Shown here piece by piece: positions 49,410 through 58,650 of a stretch of 64,000 nt of DNA. The notes under the pieces were generated by a model. That model saw only the letters and a list, made by a program, of their open reading frames with translations, searched no databases and had not been told where the DNA came from. Made by a program: the position numbers and the translations under genes. This stretch comes from Pseudomonas batumici (lineage in GTDB: Bacteria; Pseudomonadota; Gammaproteobacteria; Pseudomonadales; Pseudomonadaceae): the NCBI RefSeq assembly GCF_000820515.1, contig NZ_JXDG01000011.1, positions 62,001 to 126,000 of the forward strand. The letters run 5' to 3'. The stretch's first letter is position 1; each line of letters starts with the position of its first letter.

Positions 49410-51119
49410 ATGCGTATCGAACCCCGCCCGCTGCCCGCCACACTGCCGTTTCTCGGTGACCTGCCGCCGTTGTTGACCCGCCTCTACGCCGCTCGCGGCG
49501 TGGTTTCCCAGGACGAGCTGGACAAGAGCCTGGCGCGGCTGATTCCCTTCCAGCAACTCAAGGGCATCGACGCGGCGGTGGACTTGCTGGTGACGGCGTT
49601 GGAGCAGCGTCAGCGGATCCTGATCGTCGGCGACTTCGATGCCGACGGTGCCACCGCCAGCACCGTCGGGGTGTTGGGCCTGCGCCTGCTGGGCGCGGCG
49701 CATGTCGACTACCTGGTGCCGAACCGCTTTGAATACGGCTATGGCCTGACCCCGGAAATCGTCGCCGTGGCCCTGCAGCGCGAGCCGCAGTTGCTGATCA
49801 CCGTGGACAACGGCATTTCCAGCATCGACGGGGTGCTGGCGGCGAAGGCGGCGGGGCTCAAGGTGCTGGTCACCGACCACCACTTGCCCGGCAGCGAATT
49901 GCCGGCGGCCGATGCCATCGTCAACCCGAACCAGCCGGGCTGCGAGTTTCCGAGCAAGGCCCTGGCCGGCGTCGGGGTGATTTTCTACGTGTTGATGGCC
50001 TTGCGCGCGCGCCTGCGCAGCCTGGGCCATTACGCCAGCAGGCCGCAGCCGAACATCGGCGAACTGCTCGACCTGGTGGCACTGGGCAGCGTCGCCGACG
50101 TGGTGCCGCTGGATGCCAACAACCGCATCCTGGTGCACCAGGGCCTGGAGAGGATTCGCGCGGGGCGTGCCCGGCCGGGGCTCAAGGCGATCCTGGAAGT
50201 GGCCAAGCGTGATCATTCGCGCCTGACTTCCACCGACCTGGGCTTTATCCTCGGCCCGCGGCTGAATGCGGCGGGGCGCCTGGACGACATGAGCCTGGGG
50301 ATCGAATGCCTGCTCTGCGAAGACCCGGCCCTGGCCCTGGAAATGGCGACCCAGCTCGATGACCTGAACAAGGACCGCAAGTCCATCGAACTGGGCATGC
50401 AGCGCGAAGCGCTGGCCCAGCTCAAGGATCTGCCGCTGGAGTCGATGCCGTTCGGCCTGTGCCTGTTCGAGCCGGACTGGCACCAGGGGGTGATCGGTAT
50501 CCTCGCTTCACGCATGAAGGACCGTTACCACCGTCCGACCATCGCCTTTGCCGATGCCGGCGACGGCATGCTCAAGGGCTCCGGTCGTTCGGTCGCGGGT
50601 TTCCATATTCGCGATGCCTTGAGCGTGGTGGCGGCGCAGCACCCGGACCTGATGGGCAAGTACGGTGGTCATGCCATGGCGGCGGGCCTGAGCCTGGCGC
50701 AGGAAAACCTCCCGCTGTTCGCCGAAGCCTTCGATGCTGAAGTGCGTCGTCAACTGTCGGAAGACGACCTGACCGGACGCTTGCAGACCGATGGTTCGCT
50801 GGCCCTGGAGGAGTTCAACCTGGAACTGGCCCGGGCGCTGCGCAATGCCGGCCCCTGGGGCCAGCATTTCCCCGAGCCGCTGTTCCATGGCGTGTTCCAA
50901 CTGGTGGAAAAACGCATCGTCGGCGAACGACACCTGAAGGTGGTGTTGAAAAGCGAGTGCGGTTCGCTGAAGCTCGATGGCATTGCCTTCGGCATCGACC
51001 CGGAGCTGTGGACCAATGCGCGGGTCGACTGGGTGGAACTGGCCTACAAGCTCGACCTCAACGAGTTTCGCGGCAAGGAAAGCGTGCAGCTGATGATTGC
51101 CCATATCGAGCCGCGCTAA
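49410..51119 (+). CDS. recJ: Single-stranded-DNA-specific exonuclease RecJ
   Basis: RecJ is a 5'-3' ssDNA exonuclease in RecF-pathway and mismatch repair. The 569-residue protein shows the DHH motifs VGDFDADGATAS and VTDHHLPGSELP, and GSVADVVPL. The DHHA1 motif GKYGGHAMAAGLSL and a C-terminal OB-fold follow. The ATG at 49410 gives MRIEPRPLPATLPFLGDLPPLLTRLYAARG. Confidence 0.96.
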   Translation: MRIEPRPLPATLPFLGDLPPLLTRLYAARGVVSQDELDKSLARLIPFQQLKGIDAAVDLLVTALEQRQRILIVGDFDADGATASTVGVLGLRLLGAAHVDYLVPNRFEYGYGLTPEIVAVALQREPQLLITVDNGISSIDGVLAAKAAGLKVLVTDHHLPGSELPAADAIVNPNQPGCEFPSKALAGVGVIFYVLMALRARLRSLGHYASRPQPNIGELLDLVALGSVADVVPLDANNRILVHQGLERIRAGRARPGLKAILEVAKRDHSRLTSTDLGFILGPRLNAAGRLDDMSLGIECLLCEDPALALEMATQLDDLNKDRKSIELGMQREALAQLKDLPLESMPFGLCLFEPDWHQGVIGILASRMKDRYHRPTIAFADAGDGMLKGSGRSVAGFHIRDALSVVAAQHPDLMGKYGGHAMAAGLSLAQENLPLFAEAFDAEVRRQLSEDDLTGRLQTDGSLALEEFNLELARALRNAGPWGQHFPEPLFHGVFQLVEKRIVGERHLKVVLKSECGSLKLDGIAFGIDPELWTNARVDWVELAYKLDLNEFRGKESVQLMIAHIEPR

Positions 51120-51287
51120 ATCCTCCCGGCGGCGCCGTTGTCGACTAGGCTGTAAGCACTGTCTGAATGGTCTTGTGACGTCGTCCTGTTTTTTACCCGC
51201 CGGGGGGCGGGTTATCCACCACTCTTGTCACTTGCCGACGTTCTAACAGAACCCTGGAGCCAGCCCACTTGATTTGAGAGGTGCCCC

Positions 51288-52394
51288 ATGAGTCTGCTGC
51301 TTGAACCCTATACCCTTCGTCAATTGACCCTGCTCAACCGCATCGCGGTCTCGCCCATGTGCCAATACTCCAGCGTCGACGGCCTGGCCAATGATTGGCA
51401 CCTCGTCCACCTGGGCAGCCGGGCGGTGGGCGGGGCCGGGCTGGTTTTCACCGAAGCCACCGCCGTCACCGCCGAGGGCCGGATCACCGCCCAGGACCTG
51501 GGCCTGTGGAACGACGAACAGATCGAACCGCTGCGACGCATCACCCGCTTCATCACCGCCCAGGGCGCGGTGGCGGGGATCCAGCTGGCCCATGCCGGAC
51601 GCAAGGCCAGCACCCATCGGCCCTGGCTGGGCAAGCATGGCAGTGTCAAGCCGGAGGAGGGCGGCTGGACACCGGTCGGTCCGTCGCCGATTGCCTTCGA
51701 TCCGCAGCACACGTCGCCGGTACCACTGAGTGAAAGTCAGATCGCCGAGGTGATCGCAGCTTTTGTCGCCTCGGCCAAACGGGCGCTGGAGGCCGGTTTC
51801 AAAGTGGTCGAAGTACATGCGGCCCATGGTTATCTGTTGCACCAGTTCCTGTCGCCATTGAGCAACCAGCGCCGCGACCAATACGGTGGCTCCTTCGAAA
51901 ATCGCATCCGCCTGGTGTTGCAGGTGACCGAGGCGGTGCGTGCGGTCTGGCCCGAAGCGTTACCGCTGTTTGTCCGTGTTTCGGCCACCGACTGGGTGGA
52001 GGATGGCTGGAACCCTGATGAGACGGTGGAGTTGGCACGACGTCTGAGAGCCTTGGGCGTCGACCTGATCGATGTGTCCTCGGGTGGCACCGCCGCCAAT
52101 GCGGAAATTCCTACTGGCCCCGGTTATCAGACCCGTTTCGCCGAGCGCGTGCGCAAGGAGTCCGACATCGCCACCGGTACTGTCGGCCTGATTACCGAGC
52201 CGGCCCAGGCCGAGCACATCCTGCGCACCGGTCAGGCGGATGTGATCCTGCTGGCCCGCGAGTTGTTGCGCGACCCTTACTGGCCGTTGCACGCGGACGA
52301 TGACCTGGGTGGACGCAAGGCCATCTGGCCGGCGCAGTATCAGCGCGCGACCCATCGCGAGCAGCCGATTCACGAGTCGGATTTGCGTGAGTGA
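51288..52394 (+). CDS. NADH:flavin oxidoreductase, XenA/YqjM-type old yellow enzyme
   Basis: The 368-residue FMN enzyme starts MSLLLEPYTLRQLTLLNRIAVSPMCQYSSVDGLANDWHLVHLGSRAVGGAGLV. The Cys of SPMCQYS and the substrate-binding HAGRKAS and VEVHAAHGYLLHQFLSPLSNQRRDQYGGSFENR segments mark the thermophilic-like (YqjM/XenA) class. Members reduce activated alkenes and nitro compounds. The preceding 167 bp contain a hairpin but no supported promoter. Confidence 0.9.
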   Translation: MSLLLEPYTLRQLTLLNRIAVSPMCQYSSVDGLANDWHLVHLGSRAVGGAGLVFTEATAVTAEGRITAQDLGLWNDEQIEPLRRITRFITAQGAVAGIQLAHAGRKASTHRPWLGKHGSVKPEEGGWTPVGPSPIAFDPQHTSPVPLSESQIAEVIAAFVASAKRALEAGFKVVEVHAAHGYLLHQFLSPLSNQRRDQYGGSFENRIRLVLQVTEAVRAVWPEALPLFVRVSATDWVEDGWNPDETVELARRLRALGVDLIDVSSGGTAANAEIPTGPGYQTRFAERVRKESDIATGTVGLITEPAQAEHILRTGQADVILLARELLRDPYWPLHADDDLGGRKAIWPAQYQRATHREQPIHESDLRE

Positions 52395-52471
52395 AGGGCT
52401 AACTCTTGCTGCAAGACGCTTGAGAGAATAAGGTCGGACTCATGAACTCACACTTGAACGCCTCGATTATT

Positions 52472-52494
52472 CCCACCCTCTATACGAGGGTGGG
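52472..52494. other. Strong hairpin after the xenA-like gene
   Basis: CCCACCCTC pairs perfectly with GAGGGTGGG around TATAC. No T-run follows. A second, terminator-like hairpin stands 27 bp further on. Confidence 0.65.
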
Positions 52495-52520
52495 CTGACG
52501 CGTGTTCTGAAAACACCCGA

Positions 52521-52546
52521 AACCCGCCCACCGAGGCGGGTTTTTT
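52521..52546 (+). terminator. Rho-independent terminator before the small ATPase gene
   Basis: AACCCGCC pairs with GGCGGGTT around CACCGA, followed by a run of six T. It ends about 40 bp before the next ATG. Confidence 0.85.
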
Positions 52547-52587
52547 CTGGCCGCTTCGTGGGGACTGGACATCAAAAGGAGATTGAA

Positions 52588-53100
52588 ATGTCGCAACCTG
52601 AAACCTGTGGTACTGGCCAATACGTTCCGACCCTGCACCTGGTCTGTGGAAAGATCGGCTCAGGCAAATCGACGCTGGCGCAACGCCTGGCGACGACACC
52701 CTCGACGGTGCTGATCAGCGAGGACGTTTGGCTCGCCCACCTGTATCCGGGCGAGATCACCGAGATAGCGGACTACGTGCGTTGTGCCGGTCGCTTGCGG
52801 GCGGCCTTGGCCGAGCATGTCGTGGCGCTATTGAAAGCGGGGATCTCGGTGGTTCTCGATTTCCCGTCCAATACCGTGGCCAGCCGGCGTTGGGCCCGGT
52901 CGGTCTTCGAAAACGCAGGGGTGGCCCATCGGCTGCATTTCCTCGATGTGGGCGATGACCTGTGCAAGGCCCGCCTGAAGGTCCGCAACGAAGCGGGGGA
53001 TCACCCGTTCAAGACCAGCGAGGCCGAGTTCGAAGTGATTTCCCGTTATTTCGAAGCGCCGGCTGTGGAGGAAGGGTTTGAGGTGGTTCGCTATGAATAA
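52588..53100 (+). CDS. P-loop AAA/zeta-like kinase family ATPase
   Basis: A 170-residue protein starting MSQPETCGTGQYVPTLHLVCGKIGSGKSTLAQRLA. The Walker A GKIGSGKST (about residues 24-32) and the small-kinase layout (VVLDFPSNTVASRRWARSVFENAG, then a helical lid with LKVRNE) resemble zeta-toxin-like or nucleotide/sugar kinases often annotated only as AAA family ATPase. An AAGGAG lies 9 bases before the ATG. Substrate and role are unknown; no partner antitoxin is next to it. Confidence 0.72.
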   Translation: MSQPETCGTGQYVPTLHLVCGKIGSGKSTLAQRLATTPSTVLISEDVWLAHLYPGEITEIADYVRCAGRLRAALAEHVVALLKAGISVVLDFPSNTVASRRWARSVFENAGVAHRLHFLDVGDDLCKARLKVRNEAGDHPFKTSEAEFEVISRYFEAPAVEEGFEVVRYE

Positions 53101-53266
53101 CAGAGCAGCAGGCCCCCGTTGACGGGGCTTGCTCGGATAATTTGAATTATCTTGCTGGAAATTTCGAAATGTTCTTAGCCTGCTTCGGACTGTTCCTACG
53201 CTTAGGGGACGTCTGAAGCGGTTCGTCCAGGCGGGACAGGTTCATCCAGCGAGGGAAAAGGTCATC

Positions 53267-53458
53267 ATGGCAAAGGCGCGAAGCATTGTCGGTTTCATGC
53301 TGTTCCTCTGGACGTTCAGGGCCTCGTCCCGGCCCAGGGTGCGCAAGCTCAGCGCTGAAGAGCTACAACTGCTGGAGCGTTATCGCGCTTTGTCGCAAGC
53401 GGATCGCACTGCAATGTACTGTCTGTTGAATGTGATGGAGAGTGCTTCGCGGTTTTGA
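53267..53458 (+). CDS. Small hypothetical protein
   Basis: A 63-residue frame, MAKARSIVGFMLFLWTFRASSRPRVRKLSAEELQLLERYRALSQADRTAMYCLLNVMESASRF. It has a short hydrophobic N-terminal segment and a helical, charged C-terminal half. GAGG and AAAGG lie 6-14 bases upstream, a plausible ribosome binding site. I do not recognise a family. The C-terminal half (ALSQADRTAMYCLLNVM) has the flavour of the recognition helices of small DNA-associated proteins, but that is weak. Confidence 0.5.
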   Translation: MAKARSIVGFMLFLWTFRASSRPRVRKLSAEELQLLERYRALSQADRTAMYCLLNVMESASRF

Positions 53459-53516
53459 GCAACGTACGCCGCCATCACCCCGGAGTCGCCCCGTTTGGAA
53501 TGAGTTTTTTTATTGA

Positions 53517-53565
53517 TGATCTTTATAGAGAACATAATGGTGTTTTGTGATCGTTATAAAGATCA
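53517..53565. promoter_or_regulatory. Second HipB-type operator pair, downstream of hipA
   Basis: TGATCGTTATAAAGATCA (53548-53565) is one mismatch from the perfect palindrome upstream of hipB. TGATCTTTATAGAGAACA (53517-53534) keeps a good left half. Their centres are 31 bp apart, as in the upstream pair. They lie between the hipA stop and the small hypothetical gene. Confidence 0.65.
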
Positions 53566-53586
53566 TTTCTGTGAGGCGGTTCAGGG

Positions 53587-54888
53587 CTAAAGCGAGCGAC
53601 GAATACGTTCTGCTTGATTCGTCAGGCGTTCGGCATTCCCGGACAGCCCTTCAAAAGCATAAGGGTTCAGTATCTGTCGGCTTTTCAGGACCTGAAGGTC
53701 GATCTCATTAATACCCGATTCAGCGCAGACACTCGGCCAATAGTTGGTTATCGCTTCCAACTGCTGTTCGATGATCTCCAGTGCCTGGGCTTCTTCGAGT
53801 AGGAATTTTTCCCGTGCAGCCAGACAAACGGAGAGTCGACTCTGGTTATTGTTGCCCAGTATCAGCATGGCCTGTGTCGCTTCGGTCCCCGAGCGCATCT
53901 GCGGGCAAATGTCATAGGCCGGCGTCAGTTGGTAGGCTTTTCCATCAAAAAAAGCAGCATGATTACGCCCGTGATCGTCGGTATTGCTGCAGAGAATGTT
54001 GAAGGTCAGTCGTGAGAACAATTCCTTGAGATCGGCTTTCGGGTCGGTAAAGTCAGCACGGATGATGTCCGTCAATTGCTCATAGCTGCAGTAGCGTGCC
54101 AGCATTTCATCCAGCCCGAACAGCGTCAGCGCCGATGCCATTATTTTTCTCGTCCAACCTTTTTCTGTAGCCGTTCGGTCAAAGCGCTCGATGAGCAACA
54201 CGTCCTTACCCAAAGCCCGTTCCATGCGAACAGGTGCGACATTCATACCTGCCAGGGTCGCCAACCTCATGGCGATAAATTCCGATTTCACTACGTTGAT
54301 TTGATCGTTTGACGCTGAGAATTTTGCGACGTACTTATGTCCGTTACTTTCGATCAGTGCTTTGGGCCGTGCACCACCGATAGAGGTTCCGTGGTTGAGC
54401 GCTTGATCGAGATCGACCGGCAAAGGCACCCCCTTGTCCACCAGCTCCGCTGCCTGCATCAGCTCATCCAGGGTCGCCGATCTGGCGTTCCTGGGGCTGA
54501 ATTCAGTGGCGGATGCCTGGAAATCCAGAGCTCCGATACGATCCGAACCGGACTCCATCAGGTAGGTAAGCTCATCCAGGTCCTGGTTATAAGCGGCTGC
54601 GCCTTGTTTACCGTAAAGCCGATTGATGATGACTCGCCGCCCCCATGCGTCCGGTGAGCCATCGCGGATGCTACTGGGCATGGTCATGGCATCGATGGGC
54701 TCAATGACCTCGGTGCCCAACGGTAGTTCGCGCAGGTTCAGCGCAATGGCATTTTTTCGTGCCAGATAGCTTTTGCCGTACACGAACACGAAACGGCTTT
54801 TGTCACGAACCAGGTTTCCCGCGACCACGGGCTCGGTTTCACCGGGTAGCCACAACCAAACGAAACATTGATCGGCTTTAGAAGTCAT
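53587..54888 (-). CDS. hipA: HipA-type serine/threonine kinase toxin
   Basis: A 433-residue HipA-family kinase; E. coli HipA phosphorylates glutamyl-tRNA synthetase and causes persistence. Visible motifs are GTSIGGARPKAL (the autophosphorylation-loop region, Ser169), YVAKFSAS (ATP-binding Lys189), the catalytic NTDDHGRNHAAFF (Asp304 or Asp305, Asn309) and YDICP (metal-binding Asp326). All key positions are kept, so it is probably active. Base composition is clearly less GC-rich than the flanks, suggesting acquisition. It overlaps the antitoxin gene by 11 bp. Confidence 0.92.
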   Translation of the reverse strand: MTSKADQCFVWLWLPGETEPVVAGNLVRDKSRFVFVYGKSYLARKNAIALNLRELPLGTEVIEPIDAMTMPSSIRDGSPDAWGRRVIINRLYGKQGAAAYNQDLDELTYLMESGSDRIGALDFQASATEFSPRNARSATLDELMQAAELVDKGVPLPVDLDQALNHGTSIGGARPKALIESNGHKYVAKFSASNDQINVVKSEFIAMRLATLAGMNVAPVRMERALGKDVLLIERFDRTATEKGWTRKIMASALTLFGLDEMLARYCSYEQLTDIIRADFTDPKADLKELFSRLTFNILCSNTDDHGRNHAAFFDGKAYQLTPAYDICPQMRSGTEATQAMLILGNNNQSRLSVCLAAREKFLLEEAQALEIIEQQLEAITNYWPSVCAESGINEIDLQVLKSRQILNPYAFEGLSGNAERLTNQAERIRRSL

Positions 54889-55204
54889 TGCTTACCTTTT
54901 TTCTCGGTGTCCGAATACTTTTCGGTAGCACGGCGATTTTGGCATCCAGGTAGGTGCTCAGATGGCGTAAGGGGGTCGTATCGGAAAACAGTGCGATGCC
55001 CAGGATTGTCGCCAGTTCGAAGACCACACCGATTTCGCATCGTGGGTCGCCGTGCTCGATACGCTGAACCGTTCCACGCGACACCCCCACTTTGTCGGCG
55101 AGCGCCTGTATCGTCAGTCCCCGCTCCTTGCGTTCGAGGCGGATGACGTTGCCCATGACCTGCAGGGCATCAAGGCTGGCGGGGGAGTAGCTACGAACGG
55201 TCAT
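54878..55204 (-). CDS. hipB: HipB-type HTH antitoxin
   Basis: A 108-residue Xre/Cro-type DNA-binding protein, MTVRSYSPASLDALQVMGNVIRLERKERGLTIQALADKVGVSRGTVQRIEHGD, with the helix-turn-helix at about residues 29-53. It precedes and overlaps the hipA gene, the normal hipBA order. It should bind and neutralise HipA and repress the operon through the palindromes upstream. The C-terminal tail (about 85-108) is basic. Confidence 0.9.
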   Translation of the reverse strand: MTVRSYSPASLDALQVMGNVIRLERKERGLTIQALADKVGVSRGTVQRIEHGDPRCEIGVVFELATILGIALFSDTTPLRHLSTYLDAKIAVLPKSIRTPRKKVSNDF

Positions 55205-55272
55205 CTGGGGTGTAAACCTGGGGTCAATGAGTGGCTTTAACCCTAGAGCATTCGTCTGGATTTAACAATAAA

Positions 55273-55321
55273 TGATCCTTATATCGATCATTAATAGGCT
55301 TGGTGATCTTTATAAAGATCA
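55273..55321. promoter_or_regulatory. HipB operator pair upstream of hipBA
   Basis: TGATCTTTATAAAGATCA (55304-55321) is a perfect 18-bp palindrome of the form N5-N8-N5. TGATCCTTATATCGATCA (55273-55290) has the same TGATC...GATCA ends. Centres are 31 bp apart, about three helix turns. The layout equals that of E. coli HipB operators (TATCC-N8-GGATA) with a different core. Binding is inferred. Confidence 0.75.
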
Positions 55322-55366
55322 TTTTTGTCTCTCGATCTAGCTGATATACCGAGTGTTCCGGTTTTA

Positions 55367-55383
55367 GGGGCGCTTCGCGCCCC
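55367..55383. other. GC-rich hairpin after the aldehyde dehydrogenase gene
   Basis: GGGGCGC pairs with GCGCCCC around TTC, about 50 bp past the end of the polyamine operon. No proper T-run follows on the minus strand, so it is a weak terminator candidate. Confidence 0.45.
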
Positions 55384-55434
55384 AGAGCGGTGGTGCGGCG
55401 TTCCGACAAGCCCGCTCGCCACAGGTAGACCTGC

Positions 55435-56859
55435 TTAGTGCTTGAACATCACATGCCGCACAGTGGTGTAGTCCTCCAATCCGTACATGGACATATCCTT
55501 GCCATACCCGGACAGTTTCTGACCGCCGTGGGGCATTTCGCTGACCAGCATGAAGTGGGTGTTGACCCAGGTGCAGCCGTACTGCAAGCGCGCCGAGAGA
55601 CGATGGGCGCGACCGATGTCGGCGGTCCACACCGACGACGCCAGGCCGTAATCCGAATCGTTGGCCCAACCCAGCACCTGGGCCTCGTCGTCGAATTTCG
55701 TCACCGACACCACTGGCCCGAACACCTCGCGACGAACGATTTCGTCATCCTGGCGGGCATCGGCCAGGACCGTCGGTTCGAAGAAAAAGCCGTTTCCGGG
55801 CACTGCCTTGCCGCCCGTCACCAGGCGGATATGCGGTTGTGCCACCGCTCGTTCGACGAAGCTGGCCACGCGATCACGATGCTGGGCGGTGATCAGCGGA
55901 CCCAGTTCGGTTTCAGGATCGTCCTGCAGACCGTACTGAAGGGTGCTGACCGCCGCGCCGAGTTTCTCGACGAACTTCTCGTAGATCCCGGCCTGGGCGT
56001 AGACCCGGCAGGCGGCGGTGCAGTCCTGGCCGGCATTGTAGAAACCGAAGGTACGGATGCCGTCCACGGCGGCGTCGATATCGGCGTCGTCGAAGATGAT
56101 CACCGGCGCCTTGCCGCCCAGTTCCATGTGCATGCGCTTCACGCTGTCGGCGGTGCTGGCAATGATGTGCGAGCCGGTGGCGATGGAGCCGGTCAGCGAC
56201 ACCATGCGCACTTTTGGGTGGGTCACCAGCGGATTGCCCACGCTAGGGCCGCGACCGAAGACCAGGTTGAGCACCCCGGCCGGGAAGATCTCCGCCGCCA
56301 GTTCGGCCAGGCGTAACGCGGTCAGCGGGGTCTGTTCCGACGGCTTGAGCACCACGGTATTGCCGGCGGCCAGGGCCGGGGCGATTTTCCAGGCGACCAT
56401 CATCAACGGGTAGTTCCACGGCGCGATGGAGGCGATCACGCCCACCGGGTCGCGGCGGATCATCGAGGTGTGCCCGGGCAGGTATTCGCCAGCCGCCGAC
56501 CCGCTCATGCAGCGGTTGGCGCCGGCGAAGAAGCGGAACACGTCGGCGATCGCCGGGATCTCGTCGTTCAGCGCGGCGCTCAGGGGTTTGCCGCAGTTGT
56601 CCGACTCCAGTTTCGCCAGCTCCGGACCGTGGGCCTCGATGGCGTCGGCCAGTTTGAGCAGCAGCAGCGAACGGTCTTTCGGCGCGGTCTGCGACCATGA
56701 CTCGAAGGCGGCGTCGGCGGCGCGCACGGCGGCGTCGACCTGGGCCTCGCTGGCTTCGTGGATATCCACCAGCACCCGGCCCAGGGCCGGATTGAACACG
56801 GATTGGGCCGGGCCTTCGCCGTTGACCAGTTGGCCGTTGATCAGCAGTTTGGTTTGCAT
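55435..56859 (-). CDS. Gamma-aminobutyraldehyde dehydrogenase-like aldehyde dehydrogenase
   Basis: The 474 residues from the ATG at 56859 ([27 protein letters not shown]) form an NAD-dependent aldehyde dehydrogenase close to PatD/YdcW. Catalytic residues lie in [10 protein letters not shown] (Glu) and [11 protein letters not shown] (Cys). Such enzymes oxidise 4-aminobutyraldehyde from putrescine to GABA. It is the last gene of the transporter operon, 25 bp after the second permease. A close paralogue lies at the other end of the cluster. Confidence 0.88.
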   Translation of the reverse strand: MQTKLLINGQLVNGEGPAQSVFNPALGRVLVDIHEASEAQVDAAVRAADAAFESWSQTAPKDRSLLLLKLADAIEAHGPELAKLESDNCGKPLSAALNDEIPAIADVFRFFAGANRCMSGSAAGEYLPGHTSMIRRDPVGVIASIAPWNYPLMMVAWKIAPALAAGNTVVLKPSEQTPLTALRLAELAAEIFPAGVLNLVFGRGPSVGNPLVTHPKVRMVSLTGSIATGSHIIASTADSVKRMHMELGGKAPVIIFDDADIDAAVDGIRTFGFYNAGQDCTAACRVYAQAGIYEKFVEKLGAAVSTLQYGLQDDPETELGPLITAQHRDRVASFVERAVAQPHIRLVTGGKAVPGNGFFFEPTVLADARQDDEIVRREVFGPVVSVTKFDDEAQVLGWANDSDYGLASSVWTADIGRAHRLSARLQYGCTWVNTHFMLVSEMPHGGQKLSGYGKDMSMYGLEDYTTVRHVMFKH

Positions 56860-56884
56860 GGTTATGTCCTTATGGGGCGTCAGG

Positions 56885-57712
56885 TTATTTCCCGCCACTG
56901 CCGGCCACGCTTTCGCCGCCGCGGGTCAGGTAGTAGGCGCCGAGAATCGGCAGCATCGTGACCATCATCACCAGCATGGCCACCACGTTGGTCACGGGCA
57001 CGTCCCGTGGCCGGCTGAGCTGGTTGAGCAGCCAGATCGGCAGGGTGCGTTCATGCCCGGCGGTAAAGGTGGTGACGATGATTTCGTCGAACGACAGGGC
57101 GAACGCCAGCATGCCGCCGGCCAGCAACGCCGAGCCGAGGTTCGGCAGGACGATGTAGCGGAAGGTCTGCCAACCGTCGGCACCCAGGTCCATCGAGGCT
57201 TCGATCAGGCTGTGGGACGTGCGCCGCAAACGGGCGATGACGTTGTTGTAGACGATCACCACGCAGAAGGTCGCGTGGCCGACGACGATGGTGAACATCC
57301 CCGGCTCGATCCCCAGGGTCTTGAAGGTCGCGAGCAGGGCGATCCCGGTGATGATCCCCGGCAGGGCGATGGGCAGGATCAGCATCAGCGAGATCCCCTG
57401 TTTGCCGAAGAAGTTCCGGCGATACAGGGCGGCCGAGGCCAGGGTGCCGAGCAGCAGGGCGATCAGCGTGGCAACGGCGGCAACCTGCAAGGACAGCTTG
57501 ATGGCTTCCAGGACGTCCGGCCGGGCGAAGGCCACGCTGAACCACTTCAGGGTGAAGCCCTGGGGCGGGAAGCTAAACGCCGCGTCTTCGGTGTTGAAGG
57601 CGTAGAGGAAGATGATCAGGATCGGGAAGTGCAGGAACACCAGCCCGCCCCAGGCGGCGAGGCGCAGACCCAGTGAGGCCTTGTCCCCGTGTTGTTGTGC
57701 ATTAGAGCGCAT
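56885..57712 (-). CDS. ABC transporter permease, PotC/YdcV type
   Basis: A 275-residue inner-membrane subunit with six predicted helices and the EAA-type loop [33 protein letters not shown]. With its partner it forms the channel for polyamine-type uptake. It overlaps the first permease gene by 11 bp. Confidence 0.9.
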   Translation of the reverse strand: MRSNAQQHGDKASLGLRLAAWGGLVFLHFPILIIFLYAFNTEDAAFSFPPQGFTLKWFSVAFARPDVLEAIKLSLQVAAVATLIALLLGTLASAALYRRNFFGKQGISLMLILPIALPGIITGIALLATFKTLGIEPGMFTIVVGHATFCVVIVYNNVIARLRRTSHSLIEASMDLGADGWQTFRYIVLPNLGSALLAGGMLAFALSFDEIIVTTFTAGHERTLPIWLLNQLSRPRDVPVTNVVAMLVMMVTMLPILGAYYLTRGGESVAGSGGK

Positions 57713-58649
57713 CGAAGGCCCCCAGGCGTTTGACGATGGACAGGTACACGGCGATCAGCACGATCGGCACCAGGGTGAAGGCCGCCGCCATCGGCATGTT
57801 GCCGATGGCGCCCTGCTGGGCGTAGACCATGCTGCCGACGAAGTAGCCGGGCGGGCCGACCAGTTGCGGCACGATGAAGTCGCCCAGGGTCAGCGAGAAG
57901 GTGAAGATCGAACCCGCCGCGATGCCCGGAATCGACAGCGGCAGGACCACCTGCAGGAAGGTCTGGCGCGGCGTGGCGCCAAGGTCGGCGGAGGCCTGCA
58001 GCAGCGACGGCGGCAGGCGTTCCAGCGAGGCCTGGATCGGCAGGATCATGAACGGCAGCCAGATATAGACGAACACCATGAAGCGTCCCAGGTGCGAGGT
58101 CGACAGGGTGCTGCCGCCGATGCCGGGAATCCCCAGGACGAACTGCAACAGCGGTTCCAGCCCCAGGTGCTGGACGAACCACTGGGCGACGCCGCCTTTG
58201 GCCAGCAGCAGGGTCCAGGCGTAGGCCTTGACGATGTAGCTGGCCCACATCGGCATCATCACCGCGATGTAGAAGAACGCCTTGGTCTTGCCCGTGGTGT
58301 AGCGCGCCATGTAGTAGGCGATGGGGAAGGCGACGATGCCGGCGGCGATGGACACCATCACCGCCATGCCCAGGGTGCGCAGGATGATGTCGAAGTTCGA
58401 CGGCGCGAACAGGGCGGCGAAGTTCGCCAGGGTCAGGTCCGGGGTGACCGCCATGGTGAAGTCGTCGAAGGTGTAGAAGCCCTGCCAGAGCAAGGTCAGC
58501 AACGAGCCCAGGTAGATCGCGCCGAACCAGATCAGCGGCGGCATCAGCAGCAGCGCCAGGTAGACGTTGGGGCGGCGGTACAGGAGGTTGGAGAAGCGCC
58601 GCATCGGCGCGTCGGTCGTGGCTTCTTGGGGGAGGGCCAGGGTGTTCAT
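57702..58649 (-). CDS. ABC transporter permease, PotB/YdcU type
   Basis: A 315-residue permease with the EAA-loop [31 protein letters not shown] and a longer N-terminus ([28 protein letters not shown]). It starts one base after the ATPase gene stop and overlaps the next permease. Confidence 0.9.
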   Translation of the reverse strand: MNTLALPQEATTDAPMRRFSNLLYRRPNVYLALLLMPPLIWFGAIYLGSLLTLLWQGFYTFDDFTMAVTPDLTLANFAALFAPSNFDIILRTLGMAVMVSIAAGIVAFPIAYYMARYTTGKTKAFFYIAVMMPMWASYIVKAYAWTLLLAKGGVAQWFVQHLGLEPLLQFVLGIPGIGGSTLSTSHLGRFMVFVYIWLPFMILPIQASLERLPPSLLQASADLGATPRQTFLQVVLPLSIPGIAAGSIFTFSLTLGDFIVPQLVGPPGYFVGSMVYAQQGAIGNMPMAAAFTLVPIVLIAVYLSIVKRLGAFDAL

Positions 58650-58650
58650 C

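Noticed and set aside
51195..51212. Hairpin ACCCGCC/GGCGGGT after recJ as a terminator
   Set aside because: The T-run lies on the wrong (5') side on the plus strand, and the minus strand has A rather than T after the stem.
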